From: Gottschalkiaceae bacterium SANA
Lineage (GTDB): Bacteria; Bacillota; Clostridia; Tissierellales; GPF-1
Assembly: GCA_036323355.1 (NCBI GenBank)
Contig: AP028876.1
Coordinates: 1,178,001-1,242,000 of the forward strand
Reading direction: 5' to 3'
Length of the DNA stretch: 64,000 bases
Made by a program: the position numbers and the translations under genes. This document shows, one piece after another, positions 61,067-64,000 of this stretch. The notes below the pieces were generated by a model, which did no database searches, was not told the DNA's origin, and saw only the letters and a list, made by a program, of their open reading frames with translations. How positions within the stretch are numbered: the stretch's first letter is position 1; each line of letters starts with the position of its first letter.

Positions 61067-62264
61067 TCACGTTGCGAAAATTACCGACAGTATTTCATGG
61101 ATTGGTGTCAATGACCGCCAAAAACATCGTTTTGAAAACCTATGGCCCTTGGAACGTGGCATGGCCTACAATTCCTATGTGATTGTCGATGAGAAAATTG
61201 CCGTACTAGATACCGTGGAACGCAGCTTTCTGGAAGATTATCTAGAAAAGCTGGATGAAGTGTTGGCGGGGCGTCCGGTGGATTATTTGATTGTCAATCA
61301 TATGGAACCCGATCATACCGGTGTTTTGCGAGAGATGACGGAACGATACCCAGATATGCAGTTGGTTGGAAATAAGAAAACGTTTCAATTTCTAGACAAT
61401 TTTTATTGCGTAGAAGGAAACAGGCTTGAAGTAAAGGAAGGCGACGAGTTAGATCTTGGTTCTAGAAAGTTGATGTTTTCCATGATGCCTATGGTGCATT
61501 GGCCGGAAGTGATGGTAACCTACGATCAAAAGGAAGGGGTCTTGTTCTCGGCAGACGCCTTTGGATCCTTTGGCGCCTTGGATGGCGGTTTGTTTGATTC
61601 GGATTTTGATATTCCCAGAGAATTCGAATCCGAAATGCGCCGTTATTATTCCAATATTGTAGGAAAATACGGGGCACAGGTTCAGCGTGCCTTAAAGAAA
61701 TTATCTGCCCTGGAGATTGAGACAATTTGTCCTCTTCATGGACCTGTTTGGCGGGAAAAGATCCCTTATCTTTTGGATCTTTACGATCGATGGTCGCGCT
61801 TGGAAGGTGAAGCGGGCGTGGTTATTGTGTATGGTTCTATGTATGGTCATACAGGGAAAATGGCTGAGCGGCTTGCCCGAAGATTGCGTGAGAATGGTGT
61901 CACCGAGATTAAACTTTTTGATGCGTCTAAAACTCATTTGTCTTATATTCTACAAGAGGTGTGGAAGTACGAGGGATTGATTATTGGGTCTTGTGCTTAT
62001 AACAATGCTGTTTTTCCTCCGGTTGCGGACCTTTTGTCAAAATTAGAGCATTGGGGTGTAAAAAATCGAACGGTTGGCGCTTTCGGAAACTATACTTGGA
62101 GCGGTGGTGGTTTGAAAGGGATCTTGGCAACTTTTGAAAAATTGAAACTGGAGCCTGTTGGTCCCAATGTCGAGGCACAGAGCTGCATGCACTACGCAGA
62201 AGAAGTCTTGTTGGATGAACTGGCAGTCAACATGGCAAAAGCTCTTATAAAGGAAGAGTGCTAG
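61059..62264 (+). CDS. fprA: A-type flavodiiron protein
   Basis: A 401-residue O2/NO reductase of anaerobes. N-terminal metallo-beta-lactamase domain (1-250) with diiron ligands in NHMEPDHTG, MVHWPEVMVTYD, SADAFGSFGA and CPLHGPVW; C-terminal flavodoxin domain (about 255-400) with FMN loop VYGSMYGHTGKMAE and AFGNYTWSGGG. It protects against oxygen or nitric oxide using electrons from rubredoxin or similar. Supports an anaerobic host. Translationally coupled to the phosphorylase. Confidence 0.95.
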   Translation: MINHVAKITDSISWIGVNDRQKHRFENLWPLERGMAYNSYVIVDEKIAVLDTVERSFLEDYLEKLDEVLAGRPVDYLIVNHMEPDHTGVLREMTERYPDMQLVGNKKTFQFLDNFYCVEGNRLEVKEGDELDLGSRKLMFSMMPMVHWPEVMVTYDQKEGVLFSADAFGSFGALDGGLFDSDFDIPREFESEMRRYYSNIVGKYGAQVQRALKKLSALEIETICPLHGPVWREKIPYLLDLYDRWSRLEGEAGVVIVYGSMYGHTGKMAERLARRLRENGVTEIKLFDASKTHLSYILQEVWKYEGLIIGSCAYNNAVFPPVADLLSKLEHWGVKNRTVGAFGNYTWSGGGLKGILATFEKLKLEPVGPNVEAQSCMHYAEEVLLDELAVNMAKALIKEEC

Positions 62265-62277
62265 ACGGGAGGTTATG

Positions 62278-64000
62278 ATGAATTATCGCGATGTGTATGA
62301 GCAATGGATGAATAATCCTTTCTTTGACGAAGCGACAAAAGCAGAACTTCGTGGACTGGAAGGAAATGAAACTGAGATTCAGGATCGTTTTTATAAGGAT
62401 TTAGAATTTGGTACAGCAGGCTTGCGTGGCATCATCGGCGCTGGCACCAACCGTATGAATGCCTATATCGTTGCCCGAGCGACCCAGGGACTGGCGGAAG
62501 TTATTAAATCGGAGGGACAGGCATTTATGGATCGAGGTGTAGCGATTGCCTATGATTGCCGCCATTTTTCTCATGTGTTCTCCAAAACAGCTGCCTTGGT
62601 ATTGGCAGGGAACGGAATTAAAGCCTACTTATTTGAAGACCTTCGACCAACACCGGAATTGTCATTTGCCGTTCGTCATTTGAATTGCGGAGCGGGGATT
62701 GTTGTAACGGCAAGCCATAATCCACAGGAATACAATGGATATAAGGCTTATTGGGAGGATGGTGCTCAGATTCTTCCAGAGATTGCCGATGTGGTGACGG
62801 AAGAAATTCTAAAGATTACGGATTTTGAATCGATTCCCATGGCGGATGAAACAGAAGCACTTGCATCTGGCCTCTTGGTGATGATTGGAAAAGAAATTGA
62901 TGATATTTATATCAATAAAGTGAAGGCGTTGTCCTTGCGGGACGCGGAATTGGATAAGTCCCTGAAGATTGTCTATACCCCTTTGAATGGAGCAGGCAAT
63001 GTGCCGGTGCGCCGAATTTTGGCCGAGCGGGGGTTTGCTGATGTTACGGTGGTGCCGGAGCAAGAGATGCCGGATCCTGATTTTACAACCGTTGGCTATC
63101 CGAATCCAGAAGACACAAAGGCCTTTGCCTATGCGGAGCGTTTGGGCAAGGAAATCGGCGCTGATCTTTTGATTGCGACAGATCCGGATTGCGATCGACT
63201 AGCTGTGGAAGTGATCAACAAGGAAGGCGGCTATACAGCGCTCAATGGAAATCAAACGGGCGCCATCTTGGTTCAATACCTGTTGGAGTCCTATACGGAA
63301 TTAGGCACCATGCCTGAAAATCCTGCCATCGTCAAATCCATTGTTACGGGTGATTTGGCCAAGGTGATCGCGGAAGGCTATGGGGTCAAGACTTTTGAAG
63401 CTTTAACCGGATTTAAAAATATTTGTTCGTGGGCAAGTATTTGGGAAGAAAGCAAAGAGCAAACATTTGTCTTTGGCTATGAGGAGAGCATTGGATTCTT
63501 GGCAGGTGATTTCGTTCGTGACAAGGATGCGGTGAACGCGGCGATGTTCTTGGCGGAAGCGGCAGCCTATTATCGAACAAAAGGGAAAACCCTATTGGAT
63601 ATCTTAGAGGATATTTTTGTCAAGCATGGGACCTACCGAGAGCGTCAGGTTGCTTTGGTCCTAGAAGGGATTGAAGGAGCGGCGAGAATCAACAGGATGA
63701 TGACCAGCTATCGTGCCAATTATCCGAGTGTGGTTGGTGGCATCAAGTTGTTGGCCGCAACGGACTATGCGGTTCAAAAGCGAACCATTGCGCAAACTGG
63801 CAAAATAGAATCCGTCGAGATCCCGCCGACCAATGGCTTGAAGTTCGAGATGGAAGGGGATAGCTGGTATGCCCTTCGTCCATCGGGAACGGAGCCGAAG
63901 ATTAAGCTTTATCTCTATTCTCGCGCTGAGAATGCAGCGGAGGCGGAAGCCAAGCTGGATCAATTGGCTGAGGGTGTTTTGACGGAATTACATGCGGTTG
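62278..64000 (+). CDS. Phosphoglucomutase/phosphomannomutase-type enzyme, 3' end outside window
   Basis: At least 574 codons, open to the last base of the window, so the C-terminus is missing or nearly so. N-terminus YEQWMNNPFFDEATKAELRG and LEFGTAGLRGIIGAGTNRMN, active-site phosphoserine loop TASHNPQEYNGYKAYW near 143, metal loop ATDPDCDRLAVEV, sugar loop GYEESIGFL and the phosphate loop RPSGTEPKIKLY near the end. This is the long PgcA type. It could interconvert hexose or pentose phosphates. Start ATG 62278 is chosen over ATG 62275 by spacing to GGGAGG. Confidence 0.93.
   Translation, partial: MNYRDVYEQWMNNPFFDEATKAELRGLEGNETEIQDRFYKDLEFGTAGLRGIIGAGTNRMNAYIVARATQGLAEVIKSEGQAFMDRGVAIAYDCRHFSHVFSKTAALVLAGNGIKAYLFEDLRPTPELSFAVRHLNCGAGIVVTASHNPQEYNGYKAYWEDGAQILPEIADVVTEEILKITDFESIPMADETEALASGLLVMIGKEIDDIYINKVKALSLRDAELDKSLKIVYTPLNGAGNVPVRRILAERGFADVTVVPEQEMPDPDFTTVGYPNPEDTKAFAYAERLGKEIGADLLIATDPDCDRLAVEVINKEGGYTALNGNQTGAILVQYLLESYTELGTMPENPAIVKSIVTGDLAKVIAEGYGVKTFEALTGFKNICSWASIWEESKEQTFVFGYEESIGFLAGDFVRDKDAVNAAMFLAEAAAYYRTKGKTLLDILEDIFVKHGTYRERQVALVLEGIEGAARINRMMTSYRANYPSVVGGIKLLAATDYAVQKRTIAQTGKIESVEIPPTNGLKFEMEGDSWYALRPSGTEPKIKLYLYSRAENAAEAEAKLDQLAEGVLTELHAV

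Overview
The window looks like chromosome of a low-to-moderate-GC, anaerobic Bacillota (Clostridia-type) bacterium. Evidence: strong AGGAGG-type ribosome binding sites, many intrinsic terminators, a T-box leader, an A-type flavodiiron protein, flavodoxin, a DUF3793-like protein, a short DtxR-type regulator, single-chain large PurL and a PurE without PurK. The genus cannot be fixed from the sequence. No rRNA, tRNA, CRISPR, transposase or phage genes were seen, so this is core chromosome with a few lineage-specific genes.

Layout. (1) 1-10.7 kb, metal/iron block: an autoregulated TetR gene, two half-size ABC transporters of the siderophore-type clade, a DtxR-family regulator with exactly the DtxR primary metal ligands (M10, C102, E105, H106), a ferric-iron ABC uptake operon on the minus strand, and a divergent DUF3793-like plus flavodoxin pair. 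Three palindromes of the form GTTAGC-N4-GCTAAC and a weaker one tie these units into a likely DtxR regulon. (2) 10.7-22.5 kb, mixed genes: QueG-like Fe-S protein, M20 amidohydrolase, OsmC protein, a secreted seven-repeat protein, a frameshifted TetR remnant, an HD-GYP c-di-GMP phosphodiesterase, two tandem amino-acid permeases, a pentapeptide-repeat protein and an Lrp regulator. (3) 22.7-29.1 kb, aromatic amino-acid operon: a promoter, a 54-residue leader peptide with 13 Phe/Tyr in 20 residues, an intrinsic terminator, then aroF-tyrA-aroB-aroA-aroC-pheA. (4) 29.3-41.6 kb: purine-base permease and purL-E-C-F-M-N-H-D. (5) 41.6-50 kb: a GGDEF-EAL protein and a branched-chain amino-acid ABC system with two binding proteins, ending in a repeat-rich 3' region. 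(6) 50.2-64 kb: NudC-like hydrolase, two small membrane paralogues, two ADP-ribosylglycohydrolase-like paralogues, T-box-controlled cysK, a D,D-carboxypeptidase-like lipoprotein, a radical SAM protein, SfsA, then an operon of isochorismatase-like hydrolase, nucleoside phosphorylase, flavodiiron protein and a phosphosugar mutase that runs off the end.

The most striking candidate system is the Phe/Tyr-rich leader peptide and overlapping terminator/antiterminator upstream of the aromatic operon, a ribosome-mediated attenuator in a group where T-boxes usually do this job. Next are the shared DtxR-like operator, the interlocked inverted and 42-bp tandem repeats after livF, and a possible NAD/ADP-ribose breakdown gene set in the last 14 kb. 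All functional statements are by reading motifs; no database search was done.
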